Both the position numbers and the translations under genes were made by a program. Below, one piece after another: positions 36,514-44,628 of a DNA stretch of 64,000 bases. Numbering within the stretch: the first letter of the stretch is position 1; each line of letters begins with the position of its first letter. Under the pieces are notes generated by a model that saw only the letters and a list, made by a program, of their open reading frames with translations, was not told the origin of the DNA and searched no databases. Location: positions 186,001 to 250,000 of the forward strand of contig NZ_AGTR01000084.1 in NCBI RefSeq assembly GCF_000235625.1, read 5' to 3'. Source of the DNA: Marinobacter manganoxydans MnI7-9. GTDB taxonomy: Bacteria; Pseudomonadota; Gammaproteobacteria; Pseudomonadales; Oleiphilaceae.

Positions 36514-36558
36514 ATGTCACGGGAGTGTCGCATAACTGTCATGCCGGCTTTTCATAGT
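36514..36558 (+). promoter_or_regulatory. Three-unit Pho box and -10 upstream of the glycosyltransferase gene
   Basis: Heptamers at an exact 11-base period: ATGTCAC (36514), GTGTCGC (36525) and a perfect CTGTCAT (36536). Ten bases after the last one lies CATAGT (36553-36558), the same spacing as in E. coli phoA, where the last heptamer replaces the -35. Transcription would start near 36565, before the GTG at 36591. The stretch after the array (CCGGCTT..CATAG) also resembles that after the olsB array. Confidence 0.85.
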
Positions 36559-36590
36559 AGGGGCATGTCAAAGGAAGCACAGGAAACACC

Positions 36591-37811
36591 GTGACCGAGA
36601 CCATGCAGGCCAACCGGCGCTCACAACACATTACCATTGTTTCGGAGACTTTTCCGCCGGAAATCAATGGCGTGGCAAACACGCTCAGGCAGCTTTGCCA
36701 GGGGCTGATGCAACGTGGGCACCGGGTAACGGTTATACGGCCGCGACAGCAGCATGAGCGCAAAGGCCACTTTGCCAGTGCTGGCGAGGCACTCTTCTCC
36801 CGTGAACATGTGGTGACCGGATTGCCGCTACCCGGGTACGCCGACCTGCGCTTTGGCCTCGCCCGAACCGGCCATCTGAAAAAGCTCCTGACCACTGACC
36901 GCCCCGATGCCGTCTACGTTGCCACTCAGGGCCCGTTGGGCGTTGCGGCGACCACAGCCGCAAGGCAGATAGGGATTCCGGTCAGCTCGGGCTTCCACAC
37001 AAATTTTCACAGTTACAGCCGTTATTATGGCGTCGGCATGCTGGAGAGGCTGCTGTGCCTCTACGGTCGATGGTTCCACAACCGCACGGCCATCACCCTG
37101 GTGCCGACTCGAAAAATGCAGCAGACAACCCGCGCCATGGGTATTCCGGCGACCGGCCTCTGGAGTCGGGGCGTGGACTGTCATCGCTTTACTCCCCACA
37201 AGCGAGACAGCGCACTGCGGGAATCCTGGGGCTTACAGGCCAATGACCGCGCCATTCTGTATGTCGGCCGGCTTGCACCGGAAAAGAACCTTCGGATGGC
37301 GGTTGCCTGCTTCGAACGTATTCGCGGCCTTCACCCCCAGGCCAGGTTCATACTGGTTGGCGACGGCCCGCTACGGCGCCAGCTGGCTGAACGCCACCCC
37401 GATTACGTGTTCTGCGGCACCCGCCGGGGCGACGACCTGGCACGCCATTTCGCCTCAGGCGACCTCTTCCTGTTTCCGAGCAAAACCGACACCTTCGGCA
37501 ACGTGGTGCTGGAGGCAATGGCCAGCGGACTGGGCGTCGTCAGCTTTGACGACGCCGCCGCAGCCGAACACATACGCCACGAAGAAAACGGCATGAAGGT
37601 GCCTCTGGACGAGGATGAAGCATACGTCGACAGCGCTCTCCGCCTGGCCGATCAACCAACCTTGCTGAACCGGATCAGGGCCCAGGCAAGGCTGGACGCT
37701 CTGGAACAGAACTGGAACTCGCAGATCGAACAATTTGAACAACTGGTTTTCAACCAAACCGCAAAGGCCGGATACCATGCCATCAACAAGCAAAGCATCT
37801 CGCTTCTTTGA
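36591..37811 (+). CDS. GT4 glycosyltransferase, SQD2/MgtA/Agt-like (probable glycolipid synthase)
   Basis: 406 residues from GTG 36591 with AGGA at good spacing; an in-frame ATG is at 36603. Two Rossmann-like halves of the GT-B fold: SETFPPEINGVANTL near residue 18 with RGHRVTVIRP, SSGFHTNFHSYSRYYG near 130, LWSRGVDCHRF near 190, LYVGRLAPEKN near 225, and donor-site KTDTFGNVVLEAMASGL near 300. This is the DgdA/SQD2/MgtA group, which includes diacylglycerol and lipid glycosyltransferases. Behind a Pho box and overlapping a PAP2 phosphatase gene by 35 bases, a phosphate-starvation glycolipid role is likely but inferred. Confidence 0.84.
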   Translation: MTETMQANRRSQHITIVSETFPPEINGVANTLRQLCQGLMQRGHRVTVIRPRQQHERKGHFASAGEALFSREHVVTGLPLPGYADLRFGLARTGHLKKLLTTDRPDAVYVATQGPLGVAATTAARQIGIPVSSGFHTNFHSYSRYYGVGMLERLLCLYGRWFHNRTAITLVPTRKMQQTTRAMGIPATGLWSRGVDCHRFTPHKRDSALRESWGLQANDRAILYVGRLAPEKNLRMAVACFERIRGLHPQARFILVGDGPLRRQLAERHPDYVFCGTRRGDDLARHFASGDLFLFPSKTDTFGNVVLEAMASGLGVVSFDDAAAAEHIRHEENGMKVPLDEDEAYVDSALRLADQPTLLNRIRAQARLDALEQNWNSQIEQFEQLVFNQTAKAGYHAINKQSISLL

Positions 37812-38355
37812 ACTGGCAGACCAGCGGGAAGTCGCTTTCTGCCAGTCTATTAACCGCGCTGTTCGTTTCCGGCCAGCCCTTGGCTATTTCCGGCTGGTAA
37901 GCCGACTCGGAGACGGCTGGTTCTGGTACGCGCTGATCCTTTCCATTCCCTTTCTCTATCCGCAATCGGGCCCCGGTCTGGCCCTGCTCATGGCGCTGAC
38001 GGGGCTCACCTGTACCCTCAGCTACAAGTTGCTCAAGCGCTGGCTTATCCGGGAGCGACCGTTTATATCCTTTCCGGCCATCAACTGCGGCACACCCCCC
38101 CTCGACCGCTACAGCTTTCCCTCCGGCCACACACTTCACGCCGCCTGCTTTCAGGTTATGCTCACCGTGGCCGAACCGGCGCTGGCGCTGATCGTGCTTC
38201 CCTTCACCCTCAGTGTCGCCGCATCACGGGTGGTTCTGGGCCTGCACTACCCCAGCGACGTCGCCGCAGGCGCCCTGATCGGTGGGCTGATGGGTTACGT
38301 GGCCATGAGCTGGCTGCACTCCGATTTCGTGACCATATTTGCCGGGTCCGTCTGA
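37777..38355 (+). CDS. PAP2-family membrane phosphatase
   Basis: 192 residues from ATG 37777 with AAGG eight bases before; a TTG at 37735 would lengthen the overlap with the previous gene. Inner-membrane protein with about five helices and all three phosphatase motifs: KRWLIRERP, FPSGHTLHA and SRVVLGLHYPSD. Family members dephosphorylate phosphatidic acid, phosphatidylglycerol phosphate or undecaprenyl pyrophosphate. Its 35-base overlap with the glycosyltransferase gene suggests it supplies diacylglycerol to that enzyme (inference). Its stop is 3 bases from the dinB stop. Confidence 0.87.
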   Translation: MPSTSKASRFFELADQREVAFCQSINRAVRFRPALGYFRLVSRLGDGWFWYALILSIPFLYPQSGPGLALLMALTGLTCTLSYKLLKRWLIRERPFISFPAINCGTPPLDRYSFPSGHTLHAACFQVMLTVAEPALALIVLPFTLSVAASRVVLGLHYPSDVAAGALIGGLMGYVAMSWLHSDFVTIFAGSV

Positions 38356-38358
38356 ACG

Positions 38359-39423
38359 CTAATCAAACAGGCGCAACTGGGTAACCGGGGCGTCATCATT
38401 TCGAAAACGCACGCCCAGCCCCAGCAGCCGCACCGGTCGCTCCCGGTTGGTCACCAGTTCTGCCAACAGCGGCAGATAATCTTCCAGGGCAGGCTCTTTA
38501 ACCTGTTCCCGGACTCGCTCCAGGGTGTGGGTTGAAAAATCGCTGTACCGGATCTTGATAAAGAGCTTGTGAATCGGTTTCCGGCGGGCCTTGCGCGACA
38601 GGCGGAGGTTGAGATCTGCAACCAGGGAGGCCATGACGGTCTCGCAGGCGGCCATGTCCGGCAAATCCTGGGAAAAGGTTCGTTCGACGCTGACCGACTT
38701 GGCAATCCGCGACACCACCACCGCCCGGTCATCCCGCCCGTGGGCCATCTCATGGAGGCGATAGCCCTGTTTGCCGAACCGCTCGATCAGAACATCGGCC
38801 CCCTGCGCCTGCATGTCGCCGCAGGTTTTGACGCCAAGTGCGTGCAGTTTCGAGGCCGTTACCTGCCCTACGCCAAACAGCTTCTCAACCGGCAATCCCT
38901 GCACGAAGCCCTCAACGTCCTCCGGGCGAATCACGAACAGCCCGTCCGGCTTTTCCCAGTCGCTGGCGATTTTCGCGAGGAACTTGTTGGGCGCGACGCC
39001 GGCGGAAATAGTGATGCCCACTTCCTGGCGCACCCGCTCCCGAAGGTGGCGAGCCATCAGGGTGGCACTGCCCTTGTGATCGGTCACATCAGAGACATCA
39101 AGAAAGGCCTCGTCCAGGGAAAGAGGTTCCACCAGATCCGTCAGCTCCCGCAGGATCGCCATCACCTGCTGTGACACCGCCCGGTACCGGCCCATGTCCG
39201 TCGGTACCGTCACCAGCCCCGGGCACAGCCGACGCGCCTCGCTACCCGGCATCGCCGAACGCACACCGTACGCGCGGGCCTTGTAATTGCAGGTGGTTAC
39301 CACGCCCCGGCCACCATCACCACCCACTGCCAGCGGCACATCCCGGAGGCTGGGATCGTCCCGCATCTCCACGGCCGCGTAGAAGCAGTCACAATCCACA
39401 TGGATGATCTTGCGTTGTGGCAT
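38359..39423 (-). CDS. dinB: DNA polymerase IV
   Basis: 354 residues, Y-family translesion polymerase. Begins with the metal-binding [25 protein letters not shown] and the second acidic site [12 protein letters not shown] are intact, as are the thumb HhH motif and the little-finger domain. It ends ...VTQLRLFD, close to the beta-clamp binding motif (QLxLF). No clear LexA box is visible in the 115-base divergent gap before DUF1244. Confidence 0.96.
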   Translation of the reverse strand: MPQRKIIHVDCDCFYAAVEMRDDPSLRDVPLAVGGDGGRGVVTTCNYKARAYGVRSAMPGSEARRLCPGLVTVPTDMGRYRAVSQQVMAILRELTDLVEPLSLDEAFLDVSDVTDHKGSATLMARHLRERVRQEVGITISAGVAPNKFLAKIASDWEKPDGLFVIRPEDVEGFVQGLPVEKLFGVGQVTASKLHALGVKTCGDMQAQGADVLIERFGKQGYRLHEMAHGRDDRAVVVSRIAKSVSVERTFSQDLPDMAACETVMASLVADLNLRLSRKARRKPIHKLFIKIRYSDFSTHTLERVREQVKEPALEDYLPLLAELVTNRERPVRLLGLGVRFRNDDAPVTQLRLFD

Positions 39424-39538
39424 AATCAGGGGGCTCGCGTCGACTTTCTGTACATTTATACAGCCTTGTATCTTAAGCTAACATGCAGAGAATGTCAGGA
39501 ACCCCAACAACCGGCGCATCAACCATTGCGAGGCCACC

Positions 39539-39817
39539 ATGAGCAACCCGATTCCTGAAGCAGAACGCACCGAAATTGAAGCCGCAGCTTTTCGTCGCCT
39601 GGTCAAACACCTGCGTGACAACACCGATGTGCAGAACATTGACCTGATGAACCTCGCGGGTTTCTGCCGCAACTGCCTGTCCAAGTGGTACCGGGCAGAG
39701 GCAGATGAGCGGGGTTTCGAAATCTCTGATCCGCAAGCCCGTGAGGAGATTTATGGCATGCCCTATGAGGACTGGAAAGCCCTCTACCAGACAGGCCCCA
39801 AGCAGGATCATAAATAA
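39539..39817 (+). CDS. DUF1244 family protein
   Basis: 92 residues, small acidic helical protein. Conserved DUF1244 motif NLAGFCRNCLSKWYR in the middle and EIYGMPYEDWK near the end. The two Cys in CRNC are family features and may bind metal or substrate, though this is not established. It is the first gene of a five-gene run ending in minCDE; its TAA overlaps the ATG of the next gene (TAATG). Confidence 0.85.
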   Translation: MSNPIPEAERTEIEAAAFRRLVKHLRDNTDVQNIDLMNLAGFCRNCLSKWYRAEADERGFEISDPQAREEIYGMPYEDWKALYQTGPKQDHK

Positions 39818-40206
39818 TGAGTGTCAATGATGCCGTGAGGATCCACCTGGCATCCCTGGACGCTGGTCATGCCAGCTTCAAAGACTCCCTGGCGCTGATC
39901 GAAGAGCATTTTGAGTACCAGCCCTGCGGCTTCCGCAACGGCCCGCTGGTGAACGCGGAGGGCGAGAACGCCGGGTCCTGCCGGATCTTTGGCCTTGGCC
40001 AGTACTGCAACCTGAGCGAAGTCGACACGCTCAAACTGTTTGCCGAGCACTATCAGCAGGTTCTGGACGACCCGACCGGCGAGAGCCATGGCAACATCCG
40101 CCAGTTTATCAGCACCGGGTGGTCAGGCATCCGATTCGAAGGCGTGCCACTCCGGCAGCGCCCCAACCCAACCGACAACATGACCAGGGAAGAGACTCCT
40201 TCATGA
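39817..40206 (+). CDS. HopJ-family protein
   Basis: 129 residues. Matches the HopJ type III effector family: HFEYQPCGFRNG followed by NAGSCRIFGLGQ and GHGNIRQF-like SHGNIRQFISTGWSGIRF. The name comes from a Pseudomonas syringae candidate effector, but the family is widespread in free-living marine bacteria without type III secretion, so a housekeeping role is more likely here. Translationally coupled on both sides: TAATG with DUF1244 and ATGA with minC. Confidence 0.85.
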   Translation: MSVNDAVRIHLASLDAGHASFKDSLALIEEHFEYQPCGFRNGPLVNAEGENAGSCRIFGLGQYCNLSEVDTLKLFAEHYQQVLDDPTGESHGNIRQFISTGWSGIRFEGVPLRQRPNPTDNMTREETPS

Positions 40207-40964
40207 GCGATACCGCCACCTCCGGGGTAAAACAGGGTTTTCAGCTAAAAAGCGCCAGCGTGTCCATGACAGCCCTGGAGCTCTATTATTTTGACGACAG
40301 CGAATTTGAAGAAGTACTGCGAGACAAGATCAGCCAGGCCCCCGGCTTCTTCAAGGACATTCCGCTGATCATCAGTCTGGAGAAATACCAGGGGCTGGAC
40401 AGCGAACTGGATTTTTTCAAGATGATCGGCACCTGCCGGCGTAACCACATCCATGTGATTGGCGTGCGCGGTGGCACCGACGACCAGCGCCGTCTCGCCC
40501 GGGGCGCTGCACTGGCCTTGCTGCCCGGCAACGGTCAGCGGGATCGCACCCATGAAGCCGAACAGGCGGCCGCGGACGAAGCGGAAGCGGCAGTTGTTGC
40601 AGCCTCGACAAGCGCTGCCGGTGACCCACCTCCGGCCAAAATCATCTCCCAGCCGGTCCGCTCCGGCCAACAGATCCACGCACCGGAAGGTGACCTGGTT
40701 ATCCTGGCACCGGTGCAGGCCGGTGCCGAAGTGCTCGCGGCGGGCAACATCCATGTTTACGGCCCGCTTCGGGGCCGGGCACTGGCCGGCATCCATGGCG
40801 CAGAATCCGCACGGGTTTTCTGTCAATCGCTGGAAGCGGAGCTTGTGTCCATCGCGGGACACTATAAAATCTCCGAAGATCTTCAGGACAATGGCTGGAA
40901 AAGCGCTGTGCAAATCCAGCTCAGGGACGACCTGCTGGTGGTAACGCCACTGGACAAGGCCTGA
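40203..40964 (+). CDS. minC: Septum site-determining protein MinC
   Basis: 253 residues from ATG 40203, which overlaps the HopJ stop (ATGA). Inhibits FtsZ ring formation away from mid-cell. N-terminal FtsZ-binding domain (about 8-115), an Ala/Glu-rich linker (about 118-150), then the C-terminal beta-helix that binds MinD: QIHAPEGDLVILAPVQAGAEV and GNIHVYGPLRGRALAGI. Start of minCDE. Confidence 0.95.
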   Translation: MSDTATSGVKQGFQLKSASVSMTALELYYFDDSEFEEVLRDKISQAPGFFKDIPLIISLEKYQGLDSELDFFKMIGTCRRNHIHVIGVRGGTDDQRRLARGAALALLPGNGQRDRTHEAEQAAADEAEAAVVAASTSAAGDPPPAKIISQPVRSGQQIHAPEGDLVILAPVQAGAEVLAAGNIHVYGPLRGRALAGIHGAESARVFCQSLEAELVSIAGHYKISEDLQDNGWKSAVQIQLRDDLLVVTPLDKA

Positions 40965-41041
40965 TTTTGGAGCTGAACACAATAACTTGACCGGATAATT
41001 CGGCAGACACGACGAATCCACCGAGAAACAGGAACAGAACC

Positions 41042-41854
41042 TTGGCTAGAATTATTGTCGTTACCTCAGGAAAGGGCGGCGTTGGCAAAACCACCACCAG
41101 CGCCTCGATCAGCACCGGCCTTGCCAAGCGAGGCCACAAGACAGTAGTCATCGATTTTGACGTGGGCCTGCGTAACCTGGACCTGATCATGAACTGCGAG
41201 CGTCGCGTGGTGTACGACTTCGTAAACGTGATCCAGGGCGAAGCCTCCCTGAACCAGGCGCTGATCCGCGACAAGCGGGTCGATACCCTGTACATCCTTC
41301 CAGCCTCCCAGACCCGGGAAAAGGAAGCACTGACCAAAGATGGCGTCGAGAAAGTCATCAACGAGCTTTCCGAGACCTTCGATTACATCGTCTGCGACTC
41401 TCCTGCCGGCATTGAGCATGGTGCCCTGATGGCGCTGTATTACGCTGATGAGGCGATTGTGGTTACCAATCCCGAAGTGTCTTCGGTGCGGGATTCCGAC
41501 CGCATTCTGGGCATTCTGCAGAGCAAATCCCGTCGAGCCGAAATGGGCCAGGACCCGGTCAAGGAACACCTGCTCCTGACCCGTTACAACCCGTCCCGTG
41601 TCGAAAAGGGCGAGATGCTGTCCGTGGCGGACGTAGAGGAAATCCTCGCGATACCTCTGCTGGGCGTCATTCCGGAAAGCCAGATTGTTCTGAACGCTTC
41701 AAACCAGGGTTTGCCGGTTATCCTCGAAGAGGACAGCGATGCCGGCCAGGCCTACGATGATGCGGTTGCACGCCTTCTGGGAGAGGAACGGGAACACCGT
41801 TTCATGACGTCCCAGAAGAAGGGTTTCTTCTCACGGATGTTCAAGGGGGGCTAA
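41042..41854 (+). CDS. minD: Septum site-determining ATPase MinD
   Basis: 270 residues. Start is TTG 41042 with AGGA about ten bases upstream; Pseudomonas minD uses a similar rare start. Deviant Walker A GKGGVGKTT near residue 10, VIDFDVGLRNLDLIM, and a C-terminal amphipathic membrane-targeting helix (KKGFFSRMFKGG). Recruits MinC and is released from the membrane by MinE, giving pole-to-pole oscillation. Confidence 0.97.
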   Translation: MARIIVVTSGKGGVGKTTTSASISTGLAKRGHKTVVIDFDVGLRNLDLIMNCERRVVYDFVNVIQGEASLNQALIRDKRVDTLYILPASQTREKEALTKDGVEKVINELSETFDYIVCDSPAGIEHGALMALYYADEAIVVTNPEVSSVRDSDRILGILQSKSRRAEMGQDPVKEHLLLTRYNPSRVEKGEMLSVADVEEILAIPLLGVIPESQIVLNASNQGLPVILEEDSDAGQAYDDAVARLLGEEREHRFMTSQKKGFFSRMFKGG

Positions 41855-41857
41855 GGG

Positions 41858-42109
41858 ATGAGTTTCCTCGATTACTTCAAGGGTAAAAAGAAGAACACCG
41901 CCAGCGTGGCCAAAGAGCGCCTCCAGATTATCGTGGCTCACGAGCGGGGCCAGCGTGATCAGCCGGACTACCTGCCCCAACTGCAGCAGGAGCTGCTGGA
42001 AGTCATTCGCAAGTACGTTCAGATCAGCGACGACATGGTTCAGGTTGAGGTAGACCGCAACGAGAGCTGCTCGGTACTGGAGCTGAACGTCACGCTACCG
42101 GAGCGATAA
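41858..42109 (+). CDS. minE: Cell division topological specificity factor MinE
   Basis: 83 residues. N-terminal membrane/MinD-binding segment ([23 protein letters not shown] shortened here) and C-terminal dimerisation domain ([20 protein letters not shown]). Stimulates the MinD ATPase and restricts MinCD to the poles. Three bases after minD; last gene before a bidirectional terminator. Confidence 0.97.
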   Translation: MSFLDYFKGKKKNTASVAKERLQIIVAHERGQRDQPDYLPQLQQELLEVIRKYVQISDDMVQVEVDRNESCSVLELNVTLPER

Positions 42110-42120
42110 CCCGCTTTATC

Positions 42121-42146
42121 TGGCCTGTCCCGGGTGGGACAGGCCA
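42121..42146. terminator. Bidirectional terminator between minE and the DUF2804 gene
   Basis: Perfect 11-base stem (TGGCCTGTCCC with GGGACAGGCCA) and a GGGT loop. It lies 11 bases after the minE stop and 4 bases after the convergent DUF2804 stop. T residues follow on the plus side. Confidence 0.85.
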
Positions 42147-42150
42147 TTTC

Positions 42151-43158
42151 TTACCACCTCGCAAAGTGGTCTTCCATCAGGCCCCGCAGACCTTTAACCT
42201 CAATTTTTCCGCCAGCCTCATCCGTCACCGTTCCACTGAACGAGCCCACGTACTGCCGGAAGTTGGATGCCAGTACCCAGGCGTCCAGTTTTTCCTTGCG
42301 CACACCAGCGGGGACAAAGTGCAGATCGACCCGACCATCCTCCGTGCTCACATGCCAGTCGCCGCCTGGTTGATAGCGATCAAAACGGAACCTTGCCGCG
42401 CCCAGTTTGTGGCAGACACCATCCAGCCAGAGCGCATTTTCTGTCATTCCCGTCTCATTGACCCCTGCGGCAAGGTTCAACCCCACGGACCGGCCATCCG
42501 CAAGCTGGCCAGCCAGGCAGGCCCAGTTCCAGGCTGTTTCTCGGCGCATGAAGCCACAGCTCCAATCGATGGATCCCCGAGTCTGCTCGTCGCAGCGCCA
42601 GATACGATGATCCCAGCGCACTTCCCCTTCCACCGGCAAGCCTGCCGACTTGCGGGTAAATACCCAGCCATTGTAGCCGGCCGGGCATACCAGCCGGAGC
42701 GGGTCCCGATCCTCTGAAAGCGTCAGTTCAATACGGATACCTCCCGGGGCCGAGACCGTAATTGTCCGGCCATCCGCGGAAGGCGCAATTCGCACGGCTA
42801 CGTCGCCCTTGCTGAACCTTGTCACCCCTTCCTCTGGCCGGGGCTCAATGCAGGTTTGCCGGGCCAATGGCTGAAGGAAAGACTGCTCCAACATCTGGCC
42901 AGTCTCGAAGTCATAGAGATAGAAGAATCCGCTGCCCAGCAGTTTCAGATCCACCACCGCCAGACCAAACACCCAACCCGGGCCCATGGCGCTGACAAAC
43001 TGGAACTGGTTGAACCGCCAGCGTCTTGCCAGCTTTGAACGCGGGCGGTCCATCACCGTACGCAGGTCATAGTCCAGATAGTTGATCTCTTCTACCGGTT
43101 CATCCAACAGTCCCGGAATCACCTGCCCTTTGCCGTTGATAAGTTTCTTAATGGTCAT
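42151..43158 (-). CDS. DUF2804 family protein
   Basis: 335 residues, soluble, rich in Trp. Matches DUF2804 along its length: RRWRFNQFQFVSAMGPGWVFG near residue 45, ETAWNWACLAG near 210, and the C-terminal GTVTDEAGGKIEVKGLRGLMEDHFARW region split by a beta-rich middle. The fold may resemble lipocalin-like or hydroxyneurosporene synthase proteins; no activity is known. Convergent with minE and divergent from the START-domain gene. Confidence 0.8.
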   Translation of the reverse strand: MTIKKLINGKGQVIPGLLDEPVEEINYLDYDLRTVMDRPRSKLARRWRFNQFQFVSAMGPGWVFGLAVVDLKLLGSGFFYLYDFETGQMLEQSFLQPLARQTCIEPRPEEGVTRFSKGDVAVRIAPSADGRTITVSAPGGIRIELTLSEDRDPLRLVCPAGYNGWVFTRKSAGLPVEGEVRWDHRIWRCDEQTRGSIDWSCGFMRRETAWNWACLAGQLADGRSVGLNLAAGVNETGMTENALWLDGVCHKLGAARFRFDRYQPGGDWHVSTEDGRVDLHFVPAGVRKEKLDAWVLASNFRQYVGSFSGTVTDEAGGKIEVKGLRGLMEDHFARW

Positions 43159-43295
43159 AGTCGTCGTCAGATCGGGCCAATTTCGGTTACCAAATCAACA
43201 GGTCGCTACCTGGTTCACAATCCACTGTTTCCGTGGCCATGCCGGCAAAAGCCCCATGCTAGACTCGGCCCACCATCTGCAAGGAAGTGTACCCT

Positions 43296-44030
43296 ATGAG
43301 AAAGAGCATAGCCCATGGCATTACGGGCTGGGCCTCGGTGCTAAGTGGGCTTGTCTGTGCGTTGCTGGTGTTTGCCGTTGCCGCCAGTGCCCGTGCTGAA
43401 CTGCCCAGTGAAAGCGACGAGGCGTGGACGCTACGCAAGGAAGCCGATCACATCCGGGTCTATACCATCGAGCAGCCAGGCTCCAGCTTCAAGGCCTTCA
43501 AGGCCGTGGCGGTGCTCGACGCGCCTATCGAAAACCTGATGGCTGTGATGGCCAACCCCGGTTCCTGCATCGAGTGGGTGCACAACTGCACGGAATCCCA
43601 TGGGTTTGGCAATGGCGTGTTTCAAGATCGCTTTGCCTATTCCGTGAATGACATGCCCTGGCCGGTTACTGACCGCGACTATGTCCTGCGCATACGCACA
43701 CGGGGTGATCAGGCCTCCGGTGAGATCGTCATGGATCTGAACGCCATGCCCGATCAGCGGGCGGAAAACAGCAGCCGGGTGAGAGTCGATCGCTCGGACA
43801 CCCTGTACCGGTTCACACCAGAGGGGGAGAGCACCCGGATGGTGTGGGTCCAGCACACGGACCCCAACGGAGCGCTACCCGGCTGGCTGGTGAACTCCCT
43901 GCTGGTGGATATTCCCGTGAGGTCGATGGAAGCGCTGGAACGCGTTGCCAACAGTAAAAAGTACCAGGGGTACCAGCTAGTTTATGACGAGCAGGGCCAA
44001 CTGACCGGCCTTCGCATGAACAAACCCTGA
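43296..44030 (+). CDS. Secreted START-domain lipid-binding protein
   Basis: 244 residues from ATG 43296 with AAGGAAG eight bases before; a GTG at 43287 overlaps that RBS. Signal peptide about 1-36 (cut near ARAEL). The mature protein is a START domain: WTLRKEADHIRVYT, ENLMAVMANPGSCIEWVHNC, MPWPVTDRDYVLR, and the C-terminal helix DIPVRSMEALERV. Bacterial START proteins bind lipids or other hydrophobic ligands in the periplasm. The ligand is unknown. Confidence 0.87.
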   Translation: MRKSIAHGITGWASVLSGLVCALLVFAVAASARAELPSESDEAWTLRKEADHIRVYTIEQPGSSFKAFKAVAVLDAPIENLMAVMANPGSCIEWVHNCTESHGFGNGVFQDRFAYSVNDMPWPVTDRDYVLRIRTRGDQASGEIVMDLNAMPDQRAENSSRVRVDRSDTLYRFTPEGESTRMVWVQHTDPNGALPGWLVNSLLVDIPVRSMEALERVANSKKYQGYQLVYDEQGQLTGLRMNKP

Positions 44031-44112
44031 GTCCCGGCGCACAGTAAGGGATGACGCGCGGAGTATCACGCGCTAAGCTTTATGAAAGGACTCTAGAAGG
44101 CAGCCCAGATCA

Positions 44113-44604
44113 ATGACCGTTCTCGCCTACGAGATCATGACACCCAGCATCAAGGCCGTCCCGCAATCCTGGACCATGGACCGGTTGGCCCGCTTCCTCA
44201 CCGACAACGAGATAACCGGCAGCCCCGTCACCGATGACGACGGCGAAATTGTCGGCATTGCCACTCTTAAAGACATCACCGAATTCCGTTGGAACGCCAC
44301 GCGCTCCGATGCGGACCGGCATCTGACTCCCGAAGAGCGGGAGGAAGCCCGACGCCTGCGAATGGTGATCTTTGAGGAAATGGGCAAGGTGCCGGTAGAA
44401 GTCCGGGACATCATGACCCCCATCGTTTTATCGGTTGACGAGAAGACGCCGGTGCGCGACATTGCGAATATCATGATGCGCGAGCACCTGCACCGGATTT
44501 TTGTCACCAATGATTCAAAAATTACCGGCATCATAACGACTTACGATATGCTGAAAGTGATCTCGGATGAGGAACTCACGCAACGCTGCGCCGATAACGA
44601 CTGA
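44113..44604 (+). CDS. Tandem CBS-domain protein
   Basis: 163 residues, two CBS domains only: the first at about 5-60 (EIMTPSIKAVPQSWT, ITGSPVTDDDGEIVGIATLKDI) and the second at about 95-155 (DIMTPIVLSVDEKTPVRDIA, RIFVTNDSKITGIITTYDML). Such stand-alone pairs bind adenine nucleotides and act as sensors for partner proteins. The partner is not evident. It precedes the PhoH gene by 24 bases and may share its transcript. Confidence 0.85.
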   Translation: MTVLAYEIMTPSIKAVPQSWTMDRLARFLTDNEITGSPVTDDDGEIVGIATLKDITEFRWNATRSDADRHLTPEEREEARRLRMVIFEEMGKVPVEVRDIMTPIVLSVDEKTPVRDIANIMMREHLHRIFVTNDSKITGIITTYDMLKVISDEELTQRCADND

Positions 44605-44628
44605 GCCACCAGAGAGGTAGCGCCACTT

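Noticed and set aside
39817-40206. HopJ protein as a type III secreted effector
   Set aside because: No type III secretion genes or chaperone nearby, and the gene is embedded in the min operon; the family occurs widely in non-pathogens.
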